Under the pieces are notes generated by a model. That model was not told where the DNA came from. It was given only the letters and a program-made list of their open reading frames with translations, and made no database searches. Both the position numbers and the translations under genes were made by a program. Below, in pieces: positions 50,471-62,529 of a stretch of 64,000 nt of DNA. The stretch comes from Gnetum montanum. Lineage: Eukaryota; Streptophyta; Gnetopsida; Gnetales; Gnetaceae. The stretch covers positions 535,627 through 599,626 of the forward strand of contig MNCI01026525.1 of the NCBI GenBank assembly GCA_015680685.1. Reading direction: 5' to 3'. Positions within the stretch are counted from its first letter, which is position 1; each line of letters starts with the position of its first letter.

Positions 50471-50985
50471 TGGACCCTTAGAGTCTTATATTTTCTTTTG
50501 GTGAAATTTTCTCTCTTTTTTGAATTTTTATGATTTTTTTAAAAAACTTTACAATTTTTTGTAAGGATTTTTTTTTTTTTGTTTTCATCATGTATAAAAG
50601 AAATAGAAAAGAAAGGTTGTAATACATAAGTATAATGCCAATGAAAATAGAAATTTAGGCTACCTGCATGAAACACACAAACAAGCATAACAAATTAGCA
50701 AAGGAAAGCTAAGCTACATGGCTATCAACAATATGGTTATAAGGGCATGGGGTGGAAGGGTTAAGGGATGCTTCACTTGTGTAGACTCTTCCTAATTTTT
50801 GAAAGATTAGAAAATGAGTAAGTTCTACTCTACACAAGTTTGTATTTTCCATCACCCTTACTAATGATGTTAAATGGGAGTTCATCCCATGATGCATCTT
50901 GTTGCCCATTTTTGTTATTGGCTTTCTACTTTCTCTCGGGTTGTTGGATCTCATGACTGGGAATTTCTTTTTGAAACTCCACTTT
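50471..50985. other. Spacer between the 29-bp array and protease
   Basis: T-rich to about 50585 (a run of 12 T), then sequence continuing the protease frame to about 50700 without recognised motifs. Confidence 0.4.
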
Positions 50986-50989
50986 AGAT

Positions 50990-51630
50990 CCCTACTCAAT
51001 GTTCACATTATTGATAACTAGGGACACTACATTATCACCATGAATTTTGATCTCACCTCCCTCATAATGAAGGTGAATTTCCTACTGGATGCAAAAAGAC
51101 ATAGCTCGTAATTAAGCTAACCAAGGTCTTCCTAGGATAAGGTTAAATTGAGGCATCTCCTCCATCACGAAGAAATTCATAATCATGGGGAATTACTCCC
51201 CTACCACAAAATCTAAGGAGATGGACCCCTTGACAACAACCCTTGATCCATTGAAATACTTGAGAACAACTCTCAATGTTTGTTGTATTTGCTCTATCAA
51301 GCGTAATCATTCAATAATGATGCAAAGGATGACGTTAGTAGCCATTCCATCATCTACATGCACCCGATGCACCTTCAACTATCCTATGCATATGGTTATA
51401 AATAGAGAAGCCCTAGTAATTTTTCCATTCTAGGTATTAACCTTAATTTTGCTATCTTGAAATGTCAGGGGTATTGACTCCCCCTCCCTATGTCTAGGGG
51501 GAACCATCACTACATGGATGGATTCCTTGTTAGTGAGGATATCTTCACTAATAGGGATAGAAGTTAGCATTTTGATTAATGCCTCACGATGTGTGATGAA
51601 ATTCATGATCAAGTCATACAAACTCAAAGT
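50990..51630 (-). pseudogene. Aspartic protease of the giant element
   Basis: Retropepsin that matures Gag-Pol. Minus strand: VHRVHVDDGMATNVILC (active site DDG where D-T/S-G is usual), TLRVVLKYFNGSRVVVKG, ISLDFVVGE, then FNLILGRPWLA, the strongly conserved I.LGR.WL motif. The downstream segment reads EIHLHYEGGEIKIHGDN, also typical of Tat proteases. A few stops interrupt it. It continues the gag frame region upstream, and RT is missing directly after it. Confidence 0.82.
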
Positions 51631-52349
51631 AATTTTCTTTTACTTAAGAGATTCTCTAACTTGATCTATCGCACTAAAAAAGGTTTTCAAATTGGCCACG
51701 GGTTTATCACCATAGTTTTTCTTCACTTTATCCATGTGCTTTAAAATGTGTACTGTAGTCTTAGGTTGTGATTGTTGGAGCTTCTTCTCATTCTTCTAGC
51801 CATGTGCTTTGGGATCCCCCTATGGTTTTTTGTTTGTAGTGGGTTGGGTAGAGGAGGTTATGGCTATAGCTAATATGGGAGTGGGCTTTAGTGGACCTAG
51901 TTCCTTCATCTGCTTGTCACCCTTATTGTTGGGCTTTTGCTTTTGCTTCTTCTTTTACTTGTTTGGAGCTTTTGGGTTATTAGTTATTGGTTGTGAGAGA
52001 GATGTTATAGCATTGGCCACCACAAGAGGTTGTTGGATGGTTTTATCAGTTGGTGAGGCTATCGCTAGTCATGTTATGATGGGCTTGGGCACCCTGATGA
52101 TAAATGGTTCCTGAGGAAGCACTTGTGATGACGCTTTTATGACAAAAGGGGATCTTGACCTAGTTGGAGCTAAAGAAGCTATTTCACCATCAATGGGTAT
52201 GCAAATCACAAATGATTCTCTTGAGGATCTTTGACTATCATCTATGTTGAATGCTAATATGATATATGCAACATTGTTGGAGTTCAACGAGTCTTTGTAC
52301 ACTTGCATCGATTGGTTTTTAGGTTGAAAATGGTTGGATGCATCTAGAA
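51631..52349 (-). pseudogene. Gag-protease linker of the giant element
   Basis: Minus-strand reading continues from 52371 (MIDRGELVLDASNHFQPKNQ) through about 100 open codons of low-complexity, Ser/Pro/Ile-rich linker. No further domain recognised before the protease. Confidence 0.5.
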
Positions 52350-54092
52350 CCAACTCTCCCCTATCTATCATCTTCTATAAGTCATCCTTCAATGCAAGGT
52401 AGAAGTTTGTATCATGACTAGGTAGTTGCTGATGATGGCAAAAGTGGTCTATCTTGAAGTATTTAGGTAATGGCAGGTCATCTTTCATTGCTCTAGTGGG
52501 ATCCTTGACTATTTCACAAAGTCTATCATGTTTCTTTCAGAAATATTTAGAGACTTATTTGTATTGGATACATCCACTTTTTAAAAGCTAATCTAACAAA
52601 TTTGATTTTAATCATAGTGGAGTGTATTTATACCTATCCTTCCTTTAAAAATTAGGTCTGGTCATTGTTGATGTAGTGGCCCTAGAGTTTGAAGTTTGGT
52701 TATCATAGTTATTATTGGTGGGAACCTTGGGTGGATTAGTCCTTGGCCCCTGGCTAGTGGTCTTTGCCTCTATAGTTTCTAAAGTCATATTGTTATGTTT
52801 TCCATTCTTCTTGTCTCTTAGTGTATGTTATTTTTTTTGTATGCTATGTGGGTTGGATTATGATTAGCCTTTGTAGCATCTTCTAAATTCTTGGTTTGGG
52901 AGAATGCTTGGCTAAGTTACCATGGGTCAAGGTAGTAAAGTTTAGACTTGATAAAGTCATTAAACACCCCCTTAAATATGGCCAAAAGATGATTTTTGGC
53001 TATGGGCTCTGGTATGTCATTCAGGAGTCCATTCCACCATTGGATGAAATTCGGAATGAGCTCAAAGGATCCCTGCTTGACCTTCATGAGTTGGTCAAGC
53101 ATGGTATCAAGCTTTAAGTTATACTTAAAGTGATTAACAAATTAAGCTATCAAGTCTTCAAGGAAGGATATGCATCCTCTAGGTAATGTGCAGTACCAAT
53201 CAAGCACTTTCCTAGTCAAGGACATAGCAAAAATCCTCATGATGGTATGAGGCCATGGCTACAATAGCAAGCACTTAAATTTGAAGGTTATAAGGTGAGC
53301 ATTAGGATCACCTTCTCCATTGTATTTGCTAAAGTAGGGGATAGGGACACCAAGAGGAAGTGTCAAAGTTAGGACCATAGGATTGATAGGATCATCTTGG
53401 TAGATGTTCATGATCTTTACACTTTGGAATGTAGAGGCTTTAAGCCTCTTTAACTCCTCTGTCAAGTCGTGGATCATCTAGAAGGCTTCGCCTAGGTCCT
53501 ATGATGGTCCCATTGGCTATGAGGCTTGCACATATGGTTGTGAAATCTAGTGTGAGGCTTGTGGCCTTGTTATGGAAGGAAGGGGTTGTGTTATGATTAT
53601 GACTTGTGGGCAAAACAAAGAGAAGATGTCTATGCCAGTACTTGATGAAAAAATGGGATAAAGGGGGTATGTGACTCCTATCTTGCTTGGGGACTCATAG
53701 TGACCCCATGTGTGTAGTTAGCAGATTAGGTGGTGGTAAAATCCATTGTTGATGACTTTATATATCAATACTATGTTGTAAATGACATTAATGTGCTATG
53801 ATTCATTTTCTATGGCATTTCCTAAGTTTGATATGTGGCAATAACAAGTGTGGGATCCACTGTAGTAGGGTAGGAAGGGGTGGAAGATGGTGGCACCATG
53901 CCCATGGAGAAAACAAAAGCATTTGAGGAAGGTGTTGTGACCTTGGGCAATGTTTGTTGGAATAGTCCCGCAAGGATGTCTTCAAGCTCTAATTCTACCT
54001 TAAATTCATCCTTCTTTTCCTATTGTTCCTTAGAGCTATACTTGGAATATTCTTCTTCCACAATAATCATTTGGGCTAGGATGCTAGCATAG
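52350..54092 (-). pseudogene. Gag of the giant element
   Basis: Gag builds the particle. Minus strand: an acidic, Ser/Pro-rich N-terminal part (EFKVELELEDILAGLF, then VVPPSSTPS-like), GEAF*MIHDLTEELKRLK, PIPYFSKYNGEGDPNAHL (canonical F.KY.G.GDP..HL), IMRIFAMSLTRKVLDWYCTL, FVNHFKYNLKLDTMLDQLMK, KQGSFELIPNFIQWWNGL and FNDFIKSKLY. The C-terminus reads HFCHHQQLPSHDTN, a Tat-type Cys/His segment. At least one frameshift at about 53258 and several stops. Confidence 0.85.
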
Positions 54093-54507
54093 ATGTTACT
54101 AAGGGGAATTTGATCATATGGGGATGTGTATGAGCTCAAACTCACTCTTGGCCTTGGCTTCAATTTGTGGAATTAGCATGCCTACTTATATTTTAGCACA
54201 AATGAAGTTATAATGATCTTCATTTATGGCTACAAAGTTAGGACTCTCTCTTCTAACTCTCAAAGATTGTCTACACTCAATGATAGCATGGTCTTTGGGG
54301 TAATAGACTCTCATAGCCTATTGATATAACCTACCATCATTGTAGTTATAAGGAAACTTAGTTGATCACCAGAAAGACATGGTTATTTTAATGAAAATGA
54401 CTTAAGATAGGCTACAAAAAGCAAAAATGAGAGTTGATTCCAACAATGAAAATCAAAAGCAATCAAGGGAAGCAAAAATGATTGAAAATGAGATAGTTAC
54501 TAAAAAT

Positions 54508-55060
54508 AGTAAGTATGGGGTAAGGGGAAGTATACTTCCTTACCCAAGATGGAAAGATGCAAAGGTGATAGCAAGTCTTACCTAGATCAACCTTATATTT
54601 GTCACACTCCTTGATGCCCAACGTTGGCTTCCTAACTATCATACCCTTGGGTGTGGCAAAGGGAAAAGAGGGGATGAGATGGGGAAATCTCACACCTTAC
54701 AAAGTAAACATTGGTAACAAGGGGGTGGAAGCTATTATAGGTGTCGAGAAAAGGATGTAAATTTTAATAGTTGGAATTGATATAACATTTAAATCTAGTG
54801 AAAATAGGTAAAAATGATCAAAAATAAATTACTTACTATAAGTAGTAAGTAGGGGAGGTAAGATGGTTTACCCCTTTACTAGAAATGGCAAGCTAAGCAC
54901 ATTAGGCCTAAGCTTTACCCACATTGATCTCCTAGCTATCACACCCCCAAGTATGGTAGGGGGGGAAGACGAGGTGAGATGGGGTGATCTCACACCTTCT
55001 AAAACCAACATTGGTGAAACTAGGGGAAAGTGGAAAAGCCAAAATAGAAACCTCTAATAT
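54508..55060 (-). repeat. Duplicated leader segment, unit about 330 bp
   Basis: 54508-54730 and 54844-55045 share the order GTAAGTATGGGG, CTATCATACCC, GATGAGATGGGG, ATCTCACACCTT, AACATTGGT. It lies in the 5' leader between LTR and gag. Confidence 0.75.
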
Positions 55061-55419
55061 TCTTTAAATGGTTTTATAAATTGTGCAAATTTAACCACAA
55101 AGGAAGGGGGAAAGTACTTTTGGTTGGTAATGATGGCAACATTGGTTTTGTTGTGTGAATTATTGCCAAGGTAGAATATTGGTGTTTAGGTGTTCAACAC
55201 TGGTTCTTGCTACTGAAATTCATAGTAGATATTGGAAAACTCAACACCCAACCACCTACAACTTCAACACTGGGGTTTCTATTGTAGGGGGATGAAGGGT
55301 AGCATTGGGTTTTCAAAGGATGCTTTAAGTTCTTTGCTACAAGAATCAAAACTTTCTAGTAGGTAGGCAATGTTGGCTATGGGGGAAATTAGATTTGGCT
55401 CTAGGAATCAAGTAAAGGC
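55061..55419 (-). other. 5' leader of the giant element
   Basis: Non-coding leader between the duplicated segment and the primer-site candidate. No motif recognised. Confidence 0.45.
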
Positions 55420-55437
55420 CCTCCTTCTAGTGCCAAG
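55420..55437 (-). promoter_or_regulatory. Candidate primer-binding site of the giant element
   Basis: Minus strand TTGGCACTAGAAGGAGGG begins about 8 bases after the LTR end TTGCA. The TTGG start fits tRNA 3'-end pairing, but I cannot name the tRNA. Confidence 0.5.
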
Positions 55438-55444
55438 AAGCTTT

Positions 55445-56863
55445 TGCAATAGAAAATATTGGTCAGTAGAAAAATTGAGGATTCTTAGTCACAAGTAGCA
55501 TCAACGCCAAATCCCCTAGAGCCTCCATAAGAAAAATGGGATTTAGGGTTCCCTAGATGGTCCAATAGATCATCTAGGGACTTAGGGGTTGTAAAATAGG
55601 GATAAAAAATAGGAGGATGTAGATTTATAAAGTAATACATTGAAAACATAATAGTTATCTTTAGAATTGTACACAAAAAGAAATCGTAAACTTTGTTAAA
55701 TAAACAAAGAATTAGTTCAAAGGAATGTACAAATTTGGTGCCCAAGAGGTGGGGGGTGGGCAAAGGAGGATTCACTTGAATAAGGGTTCAAATCCCATTG
55801 AAGCCATGATCTGGTATCTCTACCACTCTTGATGCTATTAAACCTCCTTTGTTACCATCTTAGATCAGCAATGTTGGTTACTACTAGGGTTAGGAAATAT
55901 GAAGGATTTTCATGGCCAAACTACACGACACTATGATTTGGAGATCCCAAGGGGATAACATTAACACCCAAAGTGCATAGATACTAATGGGAATAATAGG
56001 TTGCAGGGGTTCCACACTGCTAGGCACCAAGAAGTTACATTTCTGATAAGGAAGCAAGATGCCAAAATGCCAAGGATGCTAAATTGTAAAAGTGTGAAAC
56101 CTTGACATGATGCTAAGGTTTGATTTTTATAGGGTTATGACCATGATTCAAGTTGCAAATTCACTACAAATGGCTGACATGATCGAATACCAATTAGCTA
56201 TAAATGGTTAACATGATTAGCTACAAATTGGTTGTCAATGACTAACATGATTAGCATCAAATTGGCTGCCAAATTATTAAAAATTAGCTATCCTATTTAT
56301 GGGGTAGGTGAGATCCACCCCCATGCATCCTAGCTATCTAAACCCTCCATGCTATCTAATCCCCTTTCTACTAACTCAGTAACCCCCTCCAATTTGGGGG
56401 AGAGTGTCAATGTTGAGGGGGGATGGGTAGTCAATGTTGGGGGTGAAGGTCAAGTTCTCTAGGCTAGATCACCCTGTTTTTCATTCTGGGGGTAGGTGAG
56501 TTCTACTTTCCTTGAACTCCTCAATGTTGGCCTTAAAGTCTCCTAGCTTGCTTACCCTTCTACAAGGGATTTGTCAACATAGAAAAATATGTACTCTACA
56601 TAAAACCCATCAAATTGCCATTTTTTAGCATTCCAAAAGGCATTTTTTACTTTCCCAAACCTAAATATAGACACTACATGAACTTTTTCGCTTGGGGAAT
56701 GAGGCTTTAGTCACTTATGAAGAATTTTTTAGCCCCAAAAGTATGGAATATGTGAGATTACCCCTTTATGATTTACAACCTTCATATTTACAATAAAATA
56801 TTACCTTAGGTTTCATGGGATGGAACTACAAAGGTTTCAACATGAAAATTTCATAATGTTTGA
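55445..56863 (-). repeat. 5' LTR of the giant element
   Basis: 1419 bp; aligned to 35191-36604 over its full length. The outer end reads TGTTTGA, not TGTTTCA, in plus orientation. Confidence 0.88.
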
Positions 56864-58149
56864 AATAAAAAGTCTAGGAATTTATTTGAAAATTGCAAAA
56901 AGGATTATTTGTAATTGTATCTCCATTGGTTCTTGCATTTTTATTAGTTTATCAGTTAAGTGTAATGGTAAATTTGGTGTTCCATAAGAGTAATGAAATT
57001 AAGTGCATTTCTTTTCACTATGAATATGGAAAAACTTTGTAAAAGAGACCTAATGACTAACTTCATCATGTGGAACTCAATTGCTATGCTATACATTTTA
57101 ATCTATAGTGGTTTCAAAATGGTGACAAATAATTAAGTTGTAGAGCCAAGAATCTTAAATTAAACAAAGGGAAAAAACCTAGTCCAAGTGCTCAACAACA
57201 TTTGATTAAATGTTGGAAAAGTAAGACCATAATTTTGACACAAATTTAACATGATTCTTGTTAAATAGTCTTATAAAAAGTCAAAAAAAATCACCCAGAA
57301 ATTCATTGATATTTCAAACAAGAACCCCTACCATAGAAGAAATTATAGCAATATAGAGTATAGTCATAAACAAATGAGAATTCTAGATTTATGGAAGAAC
57401 ACAAGCTTAGGAACTATGCAAAGGAGCATATCTGTACAAATCAGCATTCCATAGAAACAATCATGAAAATCCTATAGGAATCAATAATTTAATATTTTAA
57501 ACAAAAAGCCCTAAGGTAGCAGCTACTGAATATTGAAAATTGTAGGTCCAAGCTAAAAATTGCAATTCCAAGAACCCTAAATGGAGGGTATCTATTATGG
57601 AATTTTTCATGGTAGCACTAGAGATTTAGAAGGAAGCTCCTCCCCTATTGTTTGCACATGAGTTCCACTCTTCAAGGCATATAGGGAATTGATGCCATAA
57701 AACTAGAATAGGACTTGATGCTAGTTTCTCTACAATGGAGGTAGTAGTTATTAAGTAGCACCATGTAGTAATGACTATAAAAACCCAAGGTGATGCTAGC
57801 AGAAGTACCATCCTAAGCTATAGTAGTAGGATTTGGAAGAGAGAAATGCAAGACACACAAAGAATGCATGCAATGGAGATGGCACAATACTAGGTATGGT
57901 TGCCATAGAGACAAGCATCGACACAAGGTGCATCAAAAATCAACCATGTATATTAAGCTTGTATGACCTTAATAAAAATTCAATTAGAAAATAAAAAATG
58001 AATTATTATAAACAAGGAATTAAGGTTTACTTACATTACAACCAATTTAAAAAGAAAAAGGAGGTTTATGAGTCCAAAATGAGAGAATTTATAATCATTT
58101 AATGAATAAAACTTTACCTTTTGGAATTTAAAATTTCAAATAGAAGTTA
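56864..58149. other. Unassigned sequence between the two large elements
   Basis: AT-rich. No domain recognised; part may be the start of the gypsy LTR that follows. A 61-codon minus-strand open stretch at 57626-57811 resembles nothing I know. Confidence 0.35.
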
Positions 58150-58340
58150 TAATCTCCCATGAAGACTATAAATAGGTCTCTTTGATATTTGTAAGGTTGT
58201 AATTGATAAGGAGACACTTGGCAATTATAGCTTATTTTTCTTTTAGAAATTATAACTTCTTAAGGAAGTTAGAAATAAATTTCCTAAATATTTGTAATAC
58301 CCTTAACCTATCATGATTATTGTAACTACCCTAAGGTCAC

Positions 58341-58347
58341 TATAAAA
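58341..58347 (+). promoter_or_regulatory. Probable LTR TATA box
   Basis: TATAAAA, at the position aligned with the minus-strand TATAAAA at 936-947. Confidence 0.5.
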
Positions 58348-59257
58348 AAACCTTCAAAGGTAGAAGTATGAAAAGGAGGATGCAGGATTTTGAAGATAGA
58401 AAGAGGAAACTTTGAAGAATTCTTGTAAAGCATGGCTTTCTAAAGGCATCAATTCACCTTCTTTGTTTTAATCCAATGAGTTCATTTTTTCCCATTTTAT
58501 TTTAGTTACATAGCTAAGGGTTTAGATAGTATCATGCTTGGCATTTAAATTTGTAATTTTTTCTAGGTTGCTTTTATAGTTCTATTTTTGCACAATACTA
58601 TATGTCTATTAAGGTTTGTCGTAGAAGAGCTTATGTTGTTGAAAAGCCTCAAGAGAAATTTAATAGTAATGTCATAACGAAATTGCTTGTTTTGAGCATA
58701 GAAAATCTAGGAAAATCTTTGGTATTTTAAGACAACTAAAATAACTTCATTGTTTTAAAGTGTATTACCTTCATATTTTAATCCTAAAATTATCAAATTT
58801 TTTGAAGGGTGTGTTAAATGCAATCTTTGATAACTATTAATTAGCCAAAATACAAACTCATATTTTGTCATTTACATAGCGATTTTTGGTAGTATAGTAA
58901 GATTGTCTTTATGAAATTTCTTGTTGAGCTTAGAGGGTTTCGACAATTCATAGTTAGATTGAATTGGAATACCTTTATTGTGAAGTATATCTCATGAAAA
59001 ATTATCTTACTTAAATATTTGAGATTTCAAACAAATCTACTTTATTTTCTTTCTTTTTCTAAGTCCAGTAAATCATACTTTATTTCTAGTTTTCCTATGG
59101 AAATTTTTCTTAGGGGAAAATTAGGAGTATATTAGCAGAATTATGCTCAAATGTTTTTGTAAAATTTTATTTGTTACAAGTATCATACTATAGGGAATAT
59201 ATAGACTAAGTGATTGAACAAAATAGGAATCTCCAACAACTCATAGTATTTGACAAA

Positions 59258-59362
59258 GATAGTTTTATACAACATCTAACCATTTCAATAATCTCTTTTT
59301 TGATAGCCAATGATAGTTTTATACAACATCCAATCATTTCAATAATTGCAATAACAAACACA
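59258..59362 (+). repeat. 54-bp tandem duplication in the LTR
   Basis: GATAGTTTTATACAACATC followed by CATTTCAATAAT occurs at 59258 and again at 59312. The left-end copy of the family lacks the second unit. Confidence 0.75.
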
Positions 59363-59845
59363 TACTCATGACTAGTTCATTTTCTAACTACTGATTTTAT
59401 TTAGAGGTATTTGTGCATTGGTGATCCCAAAGACTAGCAAGCACCTAAATCTTGTTTGAAGAACATCTTTGATCCTATGATCCCAAAAGGCCATGAGACC
59501 ATGAGACCTGGCAGTCCAATCCTAAATGGTTGTCAATAGTTCTTTTGATGCTAGATAGAGGGCTGAAAATTTTTCCTTTATTTTCATAAGCCTAATAATC
59601 CTACCACACCAATAGTTCTTTGTTCTTAGTAAGGCTTATAAATTAGATACTATTTTTAGTTCATAACCAAACAGATTAATAGTTCGGATAATTTCAAAGG
59701 TTCCAAAGAAATTCTTAATTATAACACTAATTATTCATCAAAAGAAGAATAGAAGAAGGTTCTTGAGTTTGGAACAAGTAGTGGAGTAAAGACTATAGGG
59801 ATAAGAACATCACCCCTTCTATTTGGTATATTAGTCTATAAGAGA

Positions 59846-60487
59846 ATGTCAAAGAAGTATAAGAATTTAACAACCAAAAGGAATTCTAATAGGATGGCAA
59901 ATCCTTGGCAAAGAGTTACACCATTATGATTCTAGAATTACAATGATATTCCTAAGGTAGTTTACAAATATTTTCCTAAGCCTTTCCTTCCTAGAAAAGC
60001 TTACTTAGTTGAAGAGTATATTCATTTATTTGAGTTAGCTTGAAGTCATGCAAATGTTCAACATCAAGATCAAGCTTGTAGGTTATTTGTGGCAAATTTA
60101 AAGGATATGGCTCAAATTTGGTATTTGAACATGCCAAGAAACAACATCACAAGTTGGGATGACATGAAAAATCTTTTATTATCCTAGTTTGGCAATCAAT
60201 TGAATCAATAAGAACTCTACTATAGGCTAATACAAGCTAACAAAAAAGTTAAAGAGTCAATTAGATATTTCAACATTAAGTTCTAAAGAATTTATGAACT
60301 CTTTCAAAGACAATATAGACTATTAGATGAAGTGCTTAGAGATACTTATCTTAAGGCTATGAATCCCAATATTTCAATATGGTTAAGAAGAACTCCAAAC
60401 TTGATAACACTGAATGACTACTTTAGTGAAGCTATACATTTAGAAAGAAAGTTAAAATTAAATCATGAAGAGATTATTACAAGTTGA
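59846..60487 (+). pseudogene. Gag of the right-hand gypsy element
   Basis: From ATG 59846 (MSKKYKNLTTKRN) in one frame: FPKPFLPRKAYLVEEYIHLFELA, split by a stop, then QACRLFVANLKDMAQIWYL, ITSWDDMKNLLLS*FGNQ, YYRLIQANKKVKESIRYFN, and LRDTYLKAMNPNISIWL. This is the Retrotrans_gag pattern (RLF..L...A..WY..LP...I.SW.D....F...F). Five stops, mostly from CAA or CAG codons. A charged linker follows. Confidence 0.85.
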
Positions 60488-60689
60488 AAAAGAGAAGTAT
60501 AAATGATGATTCCTATTCAAGATTTTGGTCAACTTAAATCATATCGGAGACATGTTTGTTAAAACAAAATAAGATTCAGAAAGCAAAGAATCTAAAAAAG
60601 GATAGTTAATGATAGATTTGTCCAACAATGTGGTGAAACTAGAAAAATATTTGGCAAAAATTAAAATCAAGAAGAAAAATAAAAATAGA

Positions 60690-61140
60690 AAAAATAATAA
60701 TTAAGATACTAAATTAGTAGAAGGTGAGGATGAAAGTGATCTTGTTATGTCTAACTTCCTTAATATTGAATCTAATAATGAGCTATCTAGTGTTCATTAT
60801 GTAAGCAAATTTTCTAACAATAGATCTAGTGATACTTATTCTCTATCAAGTTCTGAAGAGGATATATCATTAGATCAAGAGTGTAATAAGAATAAAGAAA
60901 ATGGATATAATCTTCAATCAAAAGAAAGGTTAACTACTTCTAGATCTCCAAATGTTATTTTTGATCCATCCACTAAGAGAAAGGTTTTTCAATCAAGTAG
61001 AAGAAAGAAAAATAAAAATAAAGAAGTTCAAGTAGAGAAAACAATTTAAAATCAATCTTTTAATAAATGGATGAAGAGACTAGGCTTTTATGGAGATGGA
61101 GAATATGATCTTATTGAGGATCTTAAACATGTTAAGGCCA
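60690..61140 (+). pseudogene. Low-complexity linker between gag and protease
   Basis: Open from 60747 for 100 codons; Ser-, Lys- and Asn-rich (SLSSSEEDISLDQE, then RRKKNKNKE), ending in a basic patch that may substitute for a nucleic-acid-binding zinc knuckle. Then NKWMKRLGFYGDGEYDLIED. Confidence 0.6.
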
Positions 61141-61304
61141 ACATCAACATATATCAATTGTTACAAATAGGATATTAGCAAAGAACGGCTTTAGAGTTAA
61201 TTAAAGGTAAAAAGAGAGTTGGAGAATCAAAGTTAAGCTATGTATCAAACATTGACAAAATAGCAAAAACTAGCTATGATTGTACTCCTGATATGGAAGC
61301 TCCT

Positions 61305-61650
61305 CCTTTTCTTTTGACAATGAAGTTAAAAGATAGGTATCTTCATAATTTTTTGGTCAAATTTGGAGCTACCTCTACTATTATCATTGATATGATTCTA
61401 GAAAAATCAAATAAAAAGATTGTTTAAGTGGAAAAAAAAAGTAGAGTAAAGATTGTGGGTCAACTACCCAATGTTCTATTAGAAATCACCTCTAAACCCT
61501 ATTTCAAAAGTAAAGTGATTATTCAAGTAGTAGATATATCAAATTCGCATAGTATTTTGTTGAGTAGAAGTTGGAGTAAGAATTTCTTAGGTTACATATC
61601 AACAAATTACTCACATATGTGGCTACCTTAACAGGGAGAGCCAAATCATA
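61305..61650 (+). pseudogene. Aspartic protease of the right-hand gypsy element
   Basis: LHNFLVKFGATSTIII stands where VDSGAS-type active sites stand; the catalytic Asp is gone (K-F-G). Downstream, SILLSRSWSKNFLGYIST, then SHMWLP*QG, match the conserved ILLSRDW..KL.GY..TDWSHLWLP region of this gypsy group. Confidence 0.75.
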
Positions 61651-61807
61651 TATACATTTACAGTGAGCCTTTGATGAATGAAAACATTACTTCAAATGGA
61701 AAGAACAAAGTTGTTAAAAAAAGAGTTTTTGAAACCAAAATTTTCACACTTCAAGAAGCTCATAATTTGGAAAAGAAGAATTTCCAGATAAGAGCAAATG
61801 AGAACTA

Positions 61808-62200
61808 TACTTTAATGGTTCCTATAACTTGAAAGGTGTAAGAGTTGGAGCAGTTCTAGTAAAAGATGATTTTCCAAAAATATTCAAAGCAATTCATCTA
61901 TCTTTTCCTTGTACTAACAACAAGGTCAAATATGAAGCTTTGTGTATTGGAATCAGAACAACATTGTAAAAATGAATCAAGGTAATCACCATTAAGGAAG
62001 ACTCATTATTAGTCTTTGAACAGATTAAAGTAATTGTGTAGTAAAGAGTTCATTCTTACAATCCTATGAACAACTTATCTTTAAAATGTTGGATCAGTTT
62101 CATCACTACTAAATAGAACATATAGGTAGAGAGGATAATTATATAGTGGATGACTTAGCAAAAAGTAGCCTCATCATTAGAGATGAAAAAGATAGAAGGT
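61808..62200 (+). pseudogene. Archaeal-type RNase H located upstream of RT
   Basis: Reads YFNGSYNLKGVRVGAVLV, then FPCTNNKVKYEALCIGIRT, KEDSLLVFEQIK, HSYNPMNN, and, one frame over, NYIVDDLAKSSLI. These match aRNH motifs YFDGS, CTNN.AEYEAL, GDS.LV..Q and N..AD.LA in order. The first catalytic Asp is Asn. It starts about 160 bp after the protease block and ends about 350 bp before RT, so the order is protease, aRNH, RT. Confidence 0.78.
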
Positions 62201-62529
62201 TATGAAGGTGTAATGATTAAGAAAGAACATCAACTATCAGTATAGCATTTACAAGTATTTGATGATGATGATCAAGTACTCAATTTTATGAAAAATAAGC
62301 AAGAATTTAAAGGTTAAATCATACCTAAAATAGCATCAAGGTTTAAGATAAATTCTATTCCCAAAAATGTGATTAATCATGAACATGAGTTTAGTAAATA
62401 TTTGCTTACTAGAAAATATATATAGAATCTAGATGATCAAGCTTTTGAAGTGATAAATCTTGGATCCACTAAGATACAAAAGATGTTAAATGTCACAAAG
62501 AAAAAAATTTAGTTTTCAAGCAAAATTTA

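Larger units (their letters stand above)
35191..56863 (-). mobile_element. Giant Tat/Ogre-like LTR retrotransposon, 21.7 kb
   Basis: LTRs of 1414 bp (35191-36604) and 1419 bp (55445-56863) both have TGCAAT at one end and TGTTTCA/TGTTTGA at the other. A polypurine tract abuts the left LTR, which is therefore the 3' LTR, so the element reads right to left. In that direction: leader with a 330-bp duplication, gag 54090-52350, protease about 51480-51000, a 29-bp array, an opposite-strand spliced gene, an array of about 190-bp units, RT and RNase H, aRNH, integrase, and a second 29-bp array. The double RNase H, integrase type and size place it in the Tat/Ogre lineage. The 9.9 kb between protease and RT and the lack of a target duplication point to rearrangement, a nested cassette, or recombination between two copies. 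Confidence 0.85.
58150..59480 (+). repeat. 5' LTR (and start of leader) of the right-hand gypsy element
   Basis: Defined by similarity to the reverse complement of 1-1130. Both ends are approximate because no second LTR of this element is in the window and no primer site is clear. Confidence 0.65.

Noticed and set aside
51809-52114. 101-codon plus-strand frame with hydrophobic stretches
   Set aside because: Antisense shadow of the gag-protease linker of the giant element.
53880-54092. 70-codon plus-strand frame
   Set aside because: Shadow of the gag N-terminal region read on the minus strand.
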